Of a DNA stretch of 64,000 bases, positions 36,321 through 45,606 are shown one piece after another. Numbering within the stretch: the first letter of the stretch is position 1; the number at the start of each line of letters is the position of its first letter. Position numbers and translations under genes: made by a program. The DNA lies in contig NZ_JAPMLP010000001.1 of the NCBI RefSeq assembly GCF_026410285.1, positions 434,001-498,000 on the forward strand. The letters are read 5' to 3'. The notes beneath the pieces were generated by a model that had not been told where the DNA came from, did not search any database, and saw only the letters and a list, made by a program, of their open reading frames with translations. Source of the DNA: Sulfitobacter sp. F26169L. Lineage in GTDB: Bacteria > Pseudomonadota > Alphaproteobacteria > Rhodobacterales > Rhodobacteraceae.

Positions 36321-36920
36321 ATGTTGAAGACAGAAACAAATGTGCCGGATGCGGCCCTGCCGGTTGCGGCGTTCAAGGCGCATCTGCGCATGGGCACCGG
36401 ATTTGGCGAGGACACATTGCAGGATGCGGTGCTGGGCAGCTTTCTGCGCGCGGCATTGGCGGCGATAGAGGCACGCACAGGCAAGATACTGTTGGAAAAG
36501 GAGTTGACGCTGGCGGTGTCGGAGTTGCGTGATCAGTCCGCCCTGTCGCTGACTGTGGCACCTGTCACGGTTATTGCGGATGTGCGTGTGGTGTCGCGCA
36601 GCGGTGTGGAGCAGATCATTGATGCAAGCCGCTATTGGCTGGAGCGTGACGGACATAACCCGCGCTTGCGCGCAACCGGTGCCAGTCTGGCGGGGATCGA
36701 AACAGGCGGGGAAATGCGGGTGCGGTTTTTGGCGGGCTACGGTCCCGAGTGGGACGATGTGCCAGCCGATATGCAGCAGGCGGTACTGATGCTGGCCGCG
36801 CATTATTATGAGTACCGTCACGATACCGCGCTGGCCAACGGCTGTATGCCATTTGGCGTGACCGCCCTGATCGAGCGTTTCCGCTGTTTGCGGCTGGGTC
36901 GCACGGGAGCGCGATCATGA
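36321..36920 (+). CDS. GTA g6: head-tail connector protein
   Basis: The product is 199 aa from the ATG at 36321 (MLKTETNVPDAALPVAAFKAHLRMG), which has GAGAGG 8 bp upstream. The open frame extends back to 36195 but that part is not conserved-looking and lies behind the hairpin. The protein matches gp6-type head-tail adaptors, mostly helical, with an RVRFLAGYGPEWDDVPADMQQAVLMLAAHYYE core. Confidence 0.9.
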   Translation: MLKTETNVPDAALPVAAFKAHLRMGTGFGEDTLQDAVLGSFLRAALAAIEARTGKILLEKELTLAVSELRDQSALSLTVAPVTVIADVRVVSRSGVEQIIDASRYWLERDGHNPRLRATGASLAGIETGGEMRVRFLAGYGPEWDDVPADMQQAVLMLAAHYYEYRHDTALANGCMPFGVTALIERFRCLRLGRTGARS

Positions 36921-37255
36921 GCGCGCCGCGATTGAACCGCCAGCTGGTTCTGGAGACACCGGACATGCTGAGCGATGGAGCAGGCGGCTACGTCAAGGGT
37001 TGGGTGCCGCTGGGGATCATGTGGGCGCAGGTCACACCGCGCAGTGGGCGGGAAACGGCGCAGGGTGGCGCCCCCGTCAGCCGCATGGCTTATCGCATCA
37101 CGGTACGCGGCGCGCCAAACGGCAGTGATAAACGCCCTGCCGCAGAGCAGCGCTTTCGCGAGGGCGAGCGTATTTTTACAATCGAAGCGGTTTCGGAGGC
37201 CGACCCGGCGGGGCGCTATCTGACCTGCTTTGCCCAAGAGGAGCAGGTTGTATGA
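36917..37255 (+). CDS. GTA g7: head closure/head-tail adaptor protein
   Basis: The 112-aa, beta-rich protein (LVLETPDMLSDGAGGYVKGWV, VSRMAYRITVRG, FREGERIFTIEAV) matches the SPP1 gp16-like head closure family that seals the portal after packaging. It overlaps both neighbours by 4 bp. Confidence 0.88.
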   Translation: MSAPRLNRQLVLETPDMLSDGAGGYVKGWVPLGIMWAQVTPRSGRETAQGGAPVSRMAYRITVRGAPNGSDKRPAAEQRFREGERIFTIEAVSEADPAGRYLTCFAQEEQVV

Positions 37256-37662
37256 GCTATGCACTTTCAGGGGCGCTTCAATCGGCGGTGTTTGCCTGCC
37301 TCAAGGCAGACGCTGCACTGACGGCGCTTGTCGGGGAAGAGGTATATGATGCGGTGCCAGCTGGCAGTATGCCCAACCTTTATGTGCGGCTGGGATCGGA
37401 GACGGTGCGGGATGCATCGGATGGGAGTGGTGCGGGGGCTGTGCATCTGTTCACGGTGTCGGTGATCACCACAAACCCCGGTTTCACCTCGGCAAAAATG
37501 GCAGCAGCGGCGGTGAGTGATGCGCTGCACGGCGCTGATCTGTCGCTGAGCCGCGGCAACCTGGTTTTTCTGCGTTTTGAGCGCGCGTCGGCAAAGCGGA
37601 TCGATGCGGCCAGTGCGCGCCAGATTGATCTTCGGTTTCGCGCACGGATGCAGGACGGCTGA
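37252..37662 (+). CDS. GTA g8: DUF3168 tail terminator-like protein
   Basis: The 136-aa protein belongs to DUF3168, the tail terminator/completion fold (AVFACLKADAALTALVG, GAVHLFTVSVITTNPGFTSAKMAAAAVSDAL). It should cap the tail tube where the head joins. Confidence 0.88.
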   Translation: MSYALSGALQSAVFACLKADAALTALVGEEVYDAVPAGSMPNLYVRLGSETVRDASDGSGAGAVHLFTVSVITTNPGFTSAKMAAAAVSDALHGADLSLSRGNLVFLRFERASAKRIDAASARQIDLRFRARMQDG

Positions 37663-37724
37663 TGCAAGGAACTCACGGATAACAAATTCTCAACGCCCAA
37701 GGGCACACTACAGGAGTACGCAGA

Positions 37725-38153
37725 ATGGCTGTTCAGGCAGGTAAAGATCTATTGGTCAAAGTGGATATGACAACCGATGGCAATTTCGAAACCATTGCGG
37801 GGCTACGCGCCACGCGGATCAGTTTCAACGCCGAAGCGGTGGATGTAACGGCGCTGGACAGCGAGGGCGGCTGGCGCGAGCTGTTGGCCGGTGCGGGCGT
37901 GCGGTCTGCCGCCATCAGCGGGTCGGGGGTGTTTCGCGATGCCGCCACTGATGAGCGCGCCCGCCAGTTGTTGTTTGACGGTCTAACGCCCGATTTTCAG
38001 GTGGTGATCCCCGAATTCGGTGTGGTCGAGGGGCCGTTTCAGGTGACATCGCTTGAATACGCAGGCCAGTTGAACGGAGAGGCAACCTACGAGCTGTCCC
38101 TCGCCTCGGCAGGGCAATTGCAGTTCATCCCATACGTCGATCCGGTGATCTGA
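37725..38153 (+). CDS. GTA g9: major tail tube protein
   Basis: The 142-aa protein matches the TP901-1-type major tail protein (GKDLLVKVDMTTDGNFETIAGLRATRISFNAEAVDVT). It polymerises into the tail tube. AGGAG lies 8 bp before the ATG, and a 62-bp gap precedes it. Confidence 0.92.
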   Translation: MAVQAGKDLLVKVDMTTDGNFETIAGLRATRISFNAEAVDVTALDSEGGWRELLAGAGVRSAAISGSGVFRDAATDERARQLLFDGLTPDFQVVIPEFGVVEGPFQVTSLEYAGQLNGEATYELSLASAGQLQFIPYVDPVI

Positions 38154-38155
38154 GT

Positions 38156-38470
38156 ATGGAAAACCGCTGGCGGGGAGAGGTGGGGCTGGTCGTAGATGGC
38201 CAGCACCACAGGATGAAGTTGACTTTGGGCGCGCTGGCCGAGCTGGAGGAAGATCTTGCCGAACCCTCCTTGATGGCGCTGGTGCAGCGGTTCGAGACGG
38301 GCGGGTTCAGCACACGCGATGTGCTGGCGCTGCTCTGCGCCGGGTTGCGCGGTGGCGGTGTCCAGATGGACCCTGATGCGTTGGCCCGTGCGGAGATTGA
38401 CGGCGGCCCGATGCGCGCCGCGCAAGCCGCCGCCGAACTGTTGGCGCGCGCGTTTGTGGTGCAGGGGTGA
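38156..38470 (+). CDS. GTA g10: tail assembly chaperone-like protein
   Basis: The 104-aa protein (RWRGEVGLVVDGQHHRMKLTLGALAELEEDL) matches the GTA gp10 family. It is placed like a lambda gpG-type tail assembly chaperone between tail tube and tape measure genes. Confidence 0.88.
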   Translation: MENRWRGEVGLVVDGQHHRMKLTLGALAELEEDLAEPSLMALVQRFETGGFSTRDVLALLCAGLRGGGVQMDPDALARAEIDGGPMRAAQAAAELLARAFVVQG

Positions 38471-38676
38471 GCACAGGCTTTGACTGGCCTGCGCTGTTGC
38501 GCGCCGGACTGCACGGATTGCAGCTGAGCCCGGATGCCTTCTGGGCGCTGACGCCTGCTGAATTGCAACTGATGTTGGGCAGCGGTGGCGGCAATGCCCC
38601 CATGCTGAGTGACGGTTTGGCGGCCCTGATGGCAGCCTATCCCGACAAGACAAAGGACCACAATGATGAGAGATGA
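38467..38676 (+). CDS. GTA g10.1: second tail assembly chaperone component
   Basis: The 69-aa protein uses a GTG start overlapping the g10 stop (GTGA). DWPALLRAGLHGLQLSPDAFWALTPAELQLML is the rcc01693-type signature. It would be the counterpart of the lambda T extension, but made from its own start instead of by frameshifting. Confidence 0.85.
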   Translation: MSTGFDWPALLRAGLHGLQLSPDAFWALTPAELQLMLGSGGGNAPMLSDGLAALMAAYPDKTKDHNDER

Positions 38677-39331
38677 CGAAAGCTTTGACGATCTGGCAGA
38701 AAATGCCACTGATCTGAACCAGACGCTGGGGCAGACAAGCGTGCTGGTATCCGGTTTTGACAGTGAGCTTCGCCGGATGAGCACATCACTGGCAGCAACA
38801 GGCAAGGACGTGGCCACACTTGAGCGCGGGCTAAGCCGTGGATTGCGCAAGGCGTTTGACGGTGTGGTGTTTGACGGGATGAAGCTGTCGGATGCGCTTA
38901 GCACTGTGGCACAGTCGCTGTCCAACAGTGCCTACAATGCTGCAATCAAGCCTGTGACAAACCACTTTGGCGGTTTGCTGACGCAAGGGGTGACGGGGCT
39001 GGTGCAGGGCATTCTGCCGTTTGCCAATGGTGCGCCGTTCAGTTCGGGCCGCGTGATGCCGTTTGCCGATGGCGGTGTGGTGTCACAGGCCACCCATTTC
39101 GGCATGCGCGGCGGTATGGGCGTTATGGGCGAAGCGGGGCCGGAGGCGATCATGCCGCTGGCGCGTGGCCCTGATGGCAAGCTGGGCGTGCGTGCAGGCG
39201 GCGGCGGTGGTGGCGCTGCCACGGTGGTGATGAACATCTCTACCCCAGATGTGGCGGGTTTCCAACGCTCGCGCGGGCAGATCGCCGCACAGATGAGCCG
39301 CGCACTGAGCGCCGGTCAGAAAAACCGATAA
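38663..39331 (+). CDS. GTA g11: short tail tape measure protein
   Basis: The 222-aa protein overlaps g10.1 by 14 bp. The C-terminal half has the tape-measure hallmark FADGGVVSQATHFGMRGGMGVMGEAGPEAIMPLARGPDG. The short length fits the short tail of GTA particles. Confidence 0.9.
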   Translation: MMRDDESFDDLAENATDLNQTLGQTSVLVSGFDSELRRMSTSLAATGKDVATLERGLSRGLRKAFDGVVFDGMKLSDALSTVAQSLSNSAYNAAIKPVTNHFGGLLTQGVTGLVQGILPFANGAPFSSGRVMPFADGGVVSQATHFGMRGGMGVMGEAGPEAIMPLARGPDGKLGVRAGGGGGGAATVVMNISTPDVAGFQRSRGQIAAQMSRALSAGQKNR

Positions 39332-39347
39332 CAAGGGGAGCGATGCG

Positions 39348-39980
39348 ATGAACTTTCACGAGGTACAATTTCCGGCTGATCTGAGCTTTGGCGCGCTGGG
39401 CGGACCGCAGCGGCGGGTTGACGTGGTGGCTCTTGCCAACGGGTATGAAGAGCGCAACACGCCGTGGGCTCATTCGCGCCGCGTCTATGACGCAGGGCTT
39501 GGTCTGCGTTCGCTCGACGATGTGGAGGCAGTGATTGCGTTTTATGAGGCGCGGTATGGTCAGATGTACGGATTTCGCTGGAAGGATTGGTCCGACTACA
39601 AATCGTCCAGACCTTCGGTAGAAATTTCCCGCTCAGATCAGGAAATCGCAACCGGTGATGGGGTCAAAACCGCCTTCCAGATCATCAAGACCTATCGTTC
39701 AGGCGGGCATTCCTATGCGCGCCCGATCACCAAGCCCGTTGCCGGCAGTGTTGTCGTTGCGGTTGAGCAGGACGACAAAAAAGAGGCGATTGATTACGAG
39801 GTGGACAACACCACAGGGATCATCACCTTCAAACGTGCACCCGACCCCGATACGCGGGTCTACGCGGGGTATGAATTTGACGTGCCGGTGCGATTTGACA
39901 GCGATAGCCTACTGACCAATATCGCCAGTTTTCATGCCGGACAGGTGCCCGATATTCCGGTGCGCGAGGTGCGTGTGTAA
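39348..39980 (+). CDS. GTA g12: DUF2460 distal tail protein
   Basis: The 210-aa protein matches TIGR02217/DUF2460 (NFHEVQFPADLSFGALGGPQRR, FYEARYGQMYGFRWKDWSDYKS). In GTA particles it forms part of the distal tail and baseplate. Its stop overlaps the g13 start (TAATG). Confidence 0.93.
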   Translation: MNFHEVQFPADLSFGALGGPQRRVDVVALANGYEERNTPWAHSRRVYDAGLGLRSLDDVEAVIAFYEARYGQMYGFRWKDWSDYKSSRPSVEISRSDQEIATGDGVKTAFQIIKTYRSGGHSYARPITKPVAGSVVVAVEQDDKKEAIDYEVDNTTGIITFKRAPDPDTRVYAGYEFDVPVRFDSDSLLTNIASFHAGQVPDIPVREVRV

Positions 39981-40867
39981 TGGCTGATTTCAATGAAAAG
40001 CTGGCCGCGCATCTGGGCGGCGGCCTGACCACTGTTTGTCACGCTTGGGCCATAACCCGCAAGGATGGCGCCGTATTTGCATTCACCGACCATGATCTGC
40101 CATTGAACTTCGCCGGATACGAATTTCGCGCCGACACGGGGCTGAGCGCGCTGGCATTGGCACAGTCAACGGGCCTGTCAGTAGACAATACCGAAGCATT
40201 GGGCGCGCTGTCAGATGCAAGCCTGCGCGAGGACGAAATCGAGCAGGGCCGGTTTGACGGTGCAGAGGTGCGTGCGTGGTTGGTGAATTGGGCCGATCCG
40301 GCACAGCACTGGTTGAACTTTCGCGGCCATCTTGGCGAACTGACCCGCGCAGGCGGCGGGTTTCGTGCAGAGCTGCGCGGTTTGACCGAAGGGCTGAACC
40401 GTCCGGTTGGGCGGGTCTATCAAAAACCCTGTTCCGCTGTGCTGGGCGATGGCAACTGCCGGTTTAACCTTGCGCAGGAAGGGTATGCGCACAGCCTGCC
40501 TGTCGAGGTCGCGGAAGGGGCGCGGCGTTTCGTTTGGCAGGGCTTTCCCGCCTACGACACCGATTGGTTTACACGCGGTCGGCTGGAGGTGCTGGACGGC
40601 CCTGCGGCGGGCCTGTGGGGCGGTATCAAATCCGACCGGACGGAACAGGGCGCGCGTGTGATCGAGCTGTGGGAGCCGATCCGCGGGATGGTCAGCGCAG
40701 GCACGCAGGTGCGGCTGGTTGCAGGATGTGACAAGCGGGTCAAAACCTGTCGTTTGAAATTCAACAATTTTGACAACTACCAAGGCTTTCCCGATTTGCC
40801 GGGGGAAGATTGGGTGGTGTCTGTGCCCAGCAGCAAAAACGTCAACAGCGGCGGATCACTGAGATGA
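39980..40867 (+). CDS. GTA g13: DUF2163 baseplate hub protein
   Basis: The 295-aa protein matches TIGR02218/DUF2163 with the C-terminal BR0599-type domain. Four cysteines (CSAVLGDGNCRF and GCDKRVKTCRLKF) may hold an iron-sulfur cluster or metal, as in related baseplate hubs. It overlaps g14 (ATGA). Confidence 0.92.
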   Translation: MADFNEKLAAHLGGGLTTVCHAWAITRKDGAVFAFTDHDLPLNFAGYEFRADTGLSALALAQSTGLSVDNTEALGALSDASLREDEIEQGRFDGAEVRAWLVNWADPAQHWLNFRGHLGELTRAGGGFRAELRGLTEGLNRPVGRVYQKPCSAVLGDGNCRFNLAQEGYAHSLPVEVAEGARRFVWQGFPAYDTDWFTRGRLEVLDGPAAGLWGGIKSDRTEQGARVIELWEPIRGMVSAGTQVRLVAGCDKRVKTCRLKFNNFDNYQGFPDLPGEDWVVSVPSSKNVNSGGSLR

Positions 40868-41304
40868 CCGGCGCGCGGATTGTGAATGTGGCACGCAGCT
40901 GGATCGGAACCCCGTATGTGCATCAAAGTGCTGTGCGCGGGGCTGGAAGCGATTGTCTGGGGCTGGTGCGTGGTGTCTGGCGCGAGCTTTATGGGTGCGA
41001 GCCCGAGGACGTACCCGCCTATTCGATGGATTGGTCGGAACCACAGGGCGAGGAGCGCCTGTGGGACGCCGCCCTGCGCCACCTGACGCCCAAGCGACCG
41101 GAACAGGCGGCTGTGGGCGATGTATTGTTGTTTCGTATGCGGCCCGGGGCAGTTGCCAAACATCTGGGCATCCAGAGCCGGTCCGGAACCGACGCGCGGT
41201 TTATCCACGCATATTCACGCTACGGCGTGGTTGAAAGTGCGCTGTCCGCGCCGTGGCGCCGCCGTGTGGTGGCGTGTTTTGAATTTCCTCGGGAGGTCAT
41301 CTGA
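40864..41304 (+). CDS. GTA g14: NlpC/P60-type peptidoglycan peptidase
   Basis: The 146-aa protein has the catalytic Cys in GAGSDCLGLVRGVWR and His in AVAKHLGIQ. It likely cuts the recipient cell wall at the tail tip so DNA can pass. The ATG at 40864 overlaps the g13 stop; an upstream start at 40810 is less likely. Confidence 0.92.
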   Translation: MTGARIVNVARSWIGTPYVHQSAVRGAGSDCLGLVRGVWRELYGCEPEDVPAYSMDWSEPQGEERLWDAALRHLTPKRPEQAAVGDVLLFRMRPGAVAKHLGIQSRSGTDARFIHAYSRYGVVESALSAPWRRRVVACFEFPREVI

Positions 41305-44300
41305 TGGCGACAATTTTATTTTCTGCGGCCGGTGCAGCCGTTGGCGGCTCTATCGGTGGTACGCTTGCGGGGTTATCCTCTGTTGCGGTGGGGCGCGCTG
41401 TTGGCGCGACGTTGGGGCGGGTTGTGGACCAGAAAATTCTGGGCAGTGGCGCGCAGGCTGTCGAGACGGGTAAAGTTGACCGTTTCCGCCTGACCAGTGC
41501 GGGTGAGGGCGATCCGGTAACGCAGCTTTACGGTCGGTTGCGCTTGGGTGGCCAGATCATCTGGGCCTCGGATTTTGAAGAGGTCAGCAGCACAACCGGC
41601 GGCGGCAAAGGCGCGGGATCGCAGCCCAAGACAACCGAGTACAGCTACTCGGTCAACGTGGCGATTGCGCTGTGTGAAGGGGAGATTACCCGTGTTGGCC
41701 GCATCTGGGCGGACGGAGAGGAGATCGCCCGCGATGATCTGAACATGACCGTTTATACAGGGAGCAAAGATCAACAACCCGATCCGCTGATCGAAGCGAT
41801 TGAGGGACCGGGTGAAGTGCCTGCCTATCGCGGCACCGCGTATGTCGTGATGGAGGCGCTTGGCCTGCAACGCTTTGGCAACCGCGTACCGCAGTTTAGT
41901 TTTGAGGTGATCCGGCCTGAACAACGCGGTGCAGAGGGCGCAAGCCATGCACTGGCGTATGGTGTTGAAGGTGTCGCGCTTATTCCGGGAACGGGAGAGT
42001 ACTCCCTTGCCACTACGCCGGTCAGCTACGGCGGTGAGAACGAAGCGCGCTGGAGTGCAAACATCAACTCCCCCTCGGGCAAGACGGATTTTGCAACCTC
42101 GCTTGAGACGCTGGACGAGGAATTGCCGGAGTTGAAAGCGGCATCACTGGTGGTTTCATGGTTCGGATCGGACCTTCGTGCAGCTGAATGCCGTGTGCAG
42201 CCAAAGATTGAAGATCCCGAAATTGAAGGCGAAGAGATGCCGTGGAATGTGGCCGGAGTGGCCCGCTCTTCGGCAGCGGTTATCTCGCGCGGCGTAGATG
42301 GCCGCCCGATCTATGGCGGCACACCTGCCGATGCGGCGGTGGTCGAGGCGATTAAGGCCATGAACGCCGATGGTAAAGCAGTGATGTTTTATCCGTTCAT
42401 CCTGATGGACCAGATGGAGGGCAACACGTTGCCCAATCCCTACAACGATAACACAGGGCAACCGCCGCTTCCTTGGCGGGGTCGTGTTACGCTGGACAAG
42501 GCTCCGGGGCAGGTGGGATCAGCAGATAACACCCCTGCCGCAGCCTTGGATGTAGCAGCGTTTTTCGGGGCCGTGCAAGCCAGCGATTTTCTGATCGAAG
42601 AAGGTGTCGTCAGCTATTCTGGCCCACAGGAGTGGACCCTGTCTCGCTTCATTCTGCATTACGCTGCCCTGTGTAAGGCTGCGGGGGGCGTTGATGCGTT
42701 CTGTATCGGGTCTGAAATGCGCGCGTTGACGCAGATCCGCGCGGGGCGCACGGAATTTCCCGCAGTTGACGCTTTCATCGCGCTGGCCGCACAGGTGCGC
42801 GCCATCGTCGGGCCGGATACCAAGATCAGCTATGCGGCTGACTGGAGTGAGTATTTCGGGTTTCAACCCAATGACGGAAGCGGCGATCGGATATTCCATC
42901 TCGATCCGCTTTGGGCTGATCCGAATATCGATTTCATCGGCATCGACAATTATATGCCGCTGTCGGATTGGCGCGAAGGGGTCGATCACGTTGATGCGCA
43001 GGAATGGGACAGCATCTATAATCTGGCCTATCTGCAATCCAACATTGAAGGCGGCGAGGGGTATGATTGGTTTTATGGCTCTGCCGATGAACGTGCGGCG
43101 CAGATTCGCACGCCCATCACGGATGGAGCGCATGACGAGCCTTGGATTTACCGCTACAAAGACATCCGCAACTGGTGGGGCAACCTGCATTATAACCGTA
43201 TTTCCGGCGTGCGCGCAGAACAGCCGACAGGTTGGCTGGCGGGGCATAAGCCTGTATGGTTTACCGAGTACGGATGTGCAGCAATTGACAAGGGCACCAA
43301 CCAGCCGAACAAATTTCTGGACCTGAAGTCATCCGAAAGCAGTCTGCCGCGCCATTCTGACGGTGCGCGCGATGATCTGATCCAGATGCAGTATTTGCGC
43401 GCAATGATCGATTACTGGGCGCAGCCGGAAAACAATCTGCAGGGTATCGAATACGACGGCCCGATGATTGACATGCGCCGTGCGTTTGTCTGGGCGTGGG
43501 ATGTGCGGCCTTATCCGTTCTTTCCAAACAACCGCGATCTGTGGAGCGATGGCGCAAGCTATGCGCGCGGGCACTGGCTGAACGGGCGCACATCCTCGCG
43601 CAGTCTGGCGTCGGTGGTGGGCGAGATTTGCCGCCGCTCCGGTGTTGCCGCCTACGACACAACCGGCCTTTACGGTCTGGTTCGTGGCTATGGTGTGTCG
43701 GACGTGGGCGATGCGCGTGCTGCGCTGCAACCGTTGATGGTGCGCTACGGCTTTGATGCGATCGAACGTGACGGCGTGCTTCAGTTCCGCATGCGGGACG
43801 GGTTGCGCGCAACCAAGCTTGACGCGGAACGCTTTGCCATCAGCTCGGATCTTGACGGAACAACCGTGCAGGTGCGCGAGGCTGACGCGGCCCTATCTGG
43901 CCGTGTGCGCCTGCGATTTATTCAGGCGGACGCCAGCTATGACGTGATATCGGAAGAAGCGGTTTTGCCGGACGAGGAAACCCACGCCGTGGCAACAACC
44001 GAATTTACCATGCTTCTGACCCGCGCCGAAGGGCGTCAGGTGGCAGAACGTTGGCTGAATGAGGCCCGCATTGCGCGTGAAACAGTACAGTTTGCGCTTC
44101 CCCCGTCCAGAATGCCGGTACGCGCGGGCGATGTGGTGTCGCTGCCCGCGGATCAGCAAGAGGGGCCATCGCTTTACCGGATCGACCGCGTCGATCAGGC
44201 AGAGTTCCAGCAAATCGAGGCGGTCCGCATTGATCCGCAGGTCTATGATGCCGCGCCGCTGGCGGATGAATTGGTGAGCATTCGCCGCTTTGTCGCGCCA

Positions 44301-45239
44301 GTGCCGATCTATCCGCTGTTTCTGGATTTGCCACTTTTGTCCGGTGACGAAGTACCGCACGCGCCCCATATCGCGGCAAGCGGTAATCCGTGGCCCGGAA
44401 GTGTTGCGCTGTATTCCAGTCTGACGGATCAGAACTATGGCTTGAACGCGATTCTGCCGATCCGTGCAACAATCGGCACAACCCAATCGCCGCTGAGAGC
44501 TGCGCCGGCGGGTCTTGTTGACCGTGGCGCGTCGCTTCAGGTGAAGCTGATCAGCGGACGGTTGGAAACTGTGGATCGCGATGCGCTGTTGAGCGGCGCG
44601 AATCTTGCCGCGATCGGCGATGGGACCAGCGACAATTGGGAAATTTTCCAGTTCGAGTCAGCAGAGCTGATTGCGCCCAATACCTATCTGCTGCGCAACC
44701 GGCTGCGGGGTCAGGTCGGTTCGGACGGGCTGATGCCCGATGTCTGGCCCGAGGGGTCGCAATTTGTGCTGCTGAACTCTGTTCCTGTCCAGATTGAACT
44801 GCGGCGCAATTTGCGCGGAGTTGCGCAGAACTTTCGGATCGGCCCGGCACAGCGCCCGGCGGATGATCCATCGTTCCGGCAATTGCAGCGGGCATTTAAC
44901 GGAAATGGTTTGCGGCCTTATGCACCTGCCCGATTGCGCGCGGGAGAGGATGCGGAAGGAACGCTGGCACTGACATGGGTGCGGCGCACACGCATCGACG
45001 GCGATAACTGGGACACACCCGAAGTGCCGCTGGGGGAGGAAACCGAAAGCTATCGTGTTCGAATCGTCAAAGACGGTACGCTGTTGCGAGCGGAGACTGT
45101 GTCAGCGCCCCAGTTCACCTACAGCTCAAGTGATCAGGACGCAGACGGCGCTGCGCGTCCCTTCAGTATAGAGGTGGCCCAGATATCGGCCACCTACGGC
45201 ACGGGATTGGTCAGACGCATCGTGGTTGCGACATCGTGA
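41304..45239 (+). CDS. GTA g15: megatron tail tip/host interaction protein
   Basis: The 1311-aa protein is the largest of the cluster. Order: an N-terminal membrane-like glycine-rich segment (about 10-40), a baseplate part, a GTA TIM-barrel (glycoside hydrolase-like) domain at about 400-740 with IDFIGIDNYMPLSDWR and KPVWFTEYGCAAID, then the phage tail tip domain and a C-terminal beta-rich part. It joins tail, host recognition and possibly sugar binding or cleavage. Confidence 0.93.
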   Translation: MATILFSAAGAAVGGSIGGTLAGLSSVAVGRAVGATLGRVVDQKILGSGAQAVETGKVDRFRLTSAGEGDPVTQLYGRLRLGGQIIWASDFEEVSSTTGGGKGAGSQPKTTEYSYSVNVAIALCEGEITRVGRIWADGEEIARDDLNMTVYTGSKDQQPDPLIEAIEGPGEVPAYRGTAYVVMEALGLQRFGNRVPQFSFEVIRPEQRGAEGASHALAYGVEGVALIPGTGEYSLATTPVSYGGENEARWSANINSPSGKTDFATSLETLDEELPELKAASLVVSWFGSDLRAAECRVQPKIEDPEIEGEEMPWNVAGVARSSAAVISRGVDGRPIYGGTPADAAVVEAIKAMNADGKAVMFYPFILMDQMEGNTLPNPYNDNTGQPPLPWRGRVTLDKAPGQVGSADNTPAAALDVAAFFGAVQASDFLIEEGVVSYSGPQEWTLSRFILHYAALCKAAGGVDAFCIGSEMRALTQIRAGRTEFPAVDAFIALAAQVRAIVGPDTKISYAADWSEYFGFQPNDGSGDRIFHLDPLWADPNIDFIGIDNYMPLSDWREGVDHVDAQEWDSIYNLAYLQSNIEGGEGYDWFYGSADERAAQIRTPITDGAHDEPWIYRYKDIRNWWGNLHYNRISGVRAEQPTGWLAGHKPVWFTEYGCAAIDKGTNQPNKFLDLKSSESSLPRHSDGARDDLIQMQYLRAMIDYWAQPENNLQGIEYDGPMIDMRRAFVWAWDVRPYPFFPNNRDLWSDGASYARGHWLNGRTSSRSLASVVGEICRRSGVAAYDTTGLYGLVRGYGVSDVGDARAALQPLMVRYGFDAIERDGVLQFRMRDGLRATKLDAERFAISSDLDGTTVQVREADAALSGRVRLRFIQADASYDVISEEAVLPDEETHAVATTEFTMLLTRAEGRQVAERWLNEARIARETVQFALPPSRMPVRAGDVVSLPADQQEGPSLYRIDRVDQAEFQQIEAVRIDPQVYDAAPLADELVSIRRFVAPVPIYPLFLDLPLLSGDEVPHAPHIAASGNPWPGSVALYSSLTDQNYGLNAILPIRATIGTTQSPLRAAPAGLVDRGASLQVKLISGRLETVDRDALLSGANLAAIGDGTSDNWEIFQFESAELIAPNTYLLRNRLRGQVGSDGLMPDVWPEGSQFVLLNSVPVQIELRRNLRGVAQNFRIGPAQRPADDPSFRQLQRAFNGNGLRPYAPARLRAGEDAEGTLALTWVRRTRIDGDNWDTPEVPLGEETESYRVRIVKDGTLLRAETVSAPQFTYSSSDQDADGAARPFSIEVAQISATYGTGLVRRIVVATS

Positions 45240-45574
45240 GACAGGTCGGACTAGCAGACCTGTACCATGCCGCGCGGGCGGTACAGGCTGTACCTGAAAG
45301 AGGGCGTTTGGAATTGTGTGACCTGCTTTTGTGGCGCGCGCATGTCGCAGACAAATATGTTAAAAGGCTGAAAAAACTACACCCGTTATGGGGAGATGGA
45401 AGTCTGCGCGCAGTGTCGTTGCAAGATATTTATAAACGGGAACAGGTGATTATACCAAAAGAACTGCAACATTGCATGTTGATTGTTTTAAGCGCGCTTG
45501 TAGCGAGGCAAGCCGAACACGGACGTAAACTTGTACCCGATGGGTTTGCACTTGGTGAAACTACCATTAAGTAA
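45236..45574 (+). CDS. small protein overlapping the end of GTA g15
   Basis: The 112-aa protein starts at a GTG that overlaps the g15 stop (GTGA), so it is translationally coupled to the GTA. It is helical and basic (LLWRAHVADKYVKRLKKLHPLWGDGSLRAV). I do not recognise a characterised family. The overlap suggests a GTA accessory part, though it could instead belong with cysE. Confidence 0.75.
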   Translation: MRQVGLADLYHAARAVQAVPERGRLELCDLLLWRAHVADKYVKRLKKLHPLWGDGSLRAVSLQDIYKREQVIIPKELQHCMLIVLSALVARQAEHGRKLVPDGFALGETTIK

Positions 45575-45606
45575 TAAGTGTATTTGCACAAAAAGGAGCA
45601 TCCTTG

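Larger units (their letters stand above)
31127..45574 (+). mobile_element. Rhodobacter-type gene transfer agent structural cluster
   Basis: Seventeen consecutive plus-strand genes match the RcGTA order g1, g2, g3, g3.5, g4 to g10, g10.1, g11 to g15, with one further small gene overlapping g15. All reading frames are open and most junctions overlap by 1-14 bp. There is no integrase, replication or lysis gene and no attachment repeat, as expected for a domesticated prophage that packages random host DNA. Regulators (GafA, CtrA) and lysis genes (endolysin/holin) are expected elsewhere in the genome. Confidence 0.95.

Noticed and set aside
38440..38500. Programmed frameshift between GTA g10 and g10.1 (lambda G/GT style)
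   Set aside because: No slippery heptamer is seen before the g10 stop, and g10.1 has its own GTG start overlapping the stop (GTGA).
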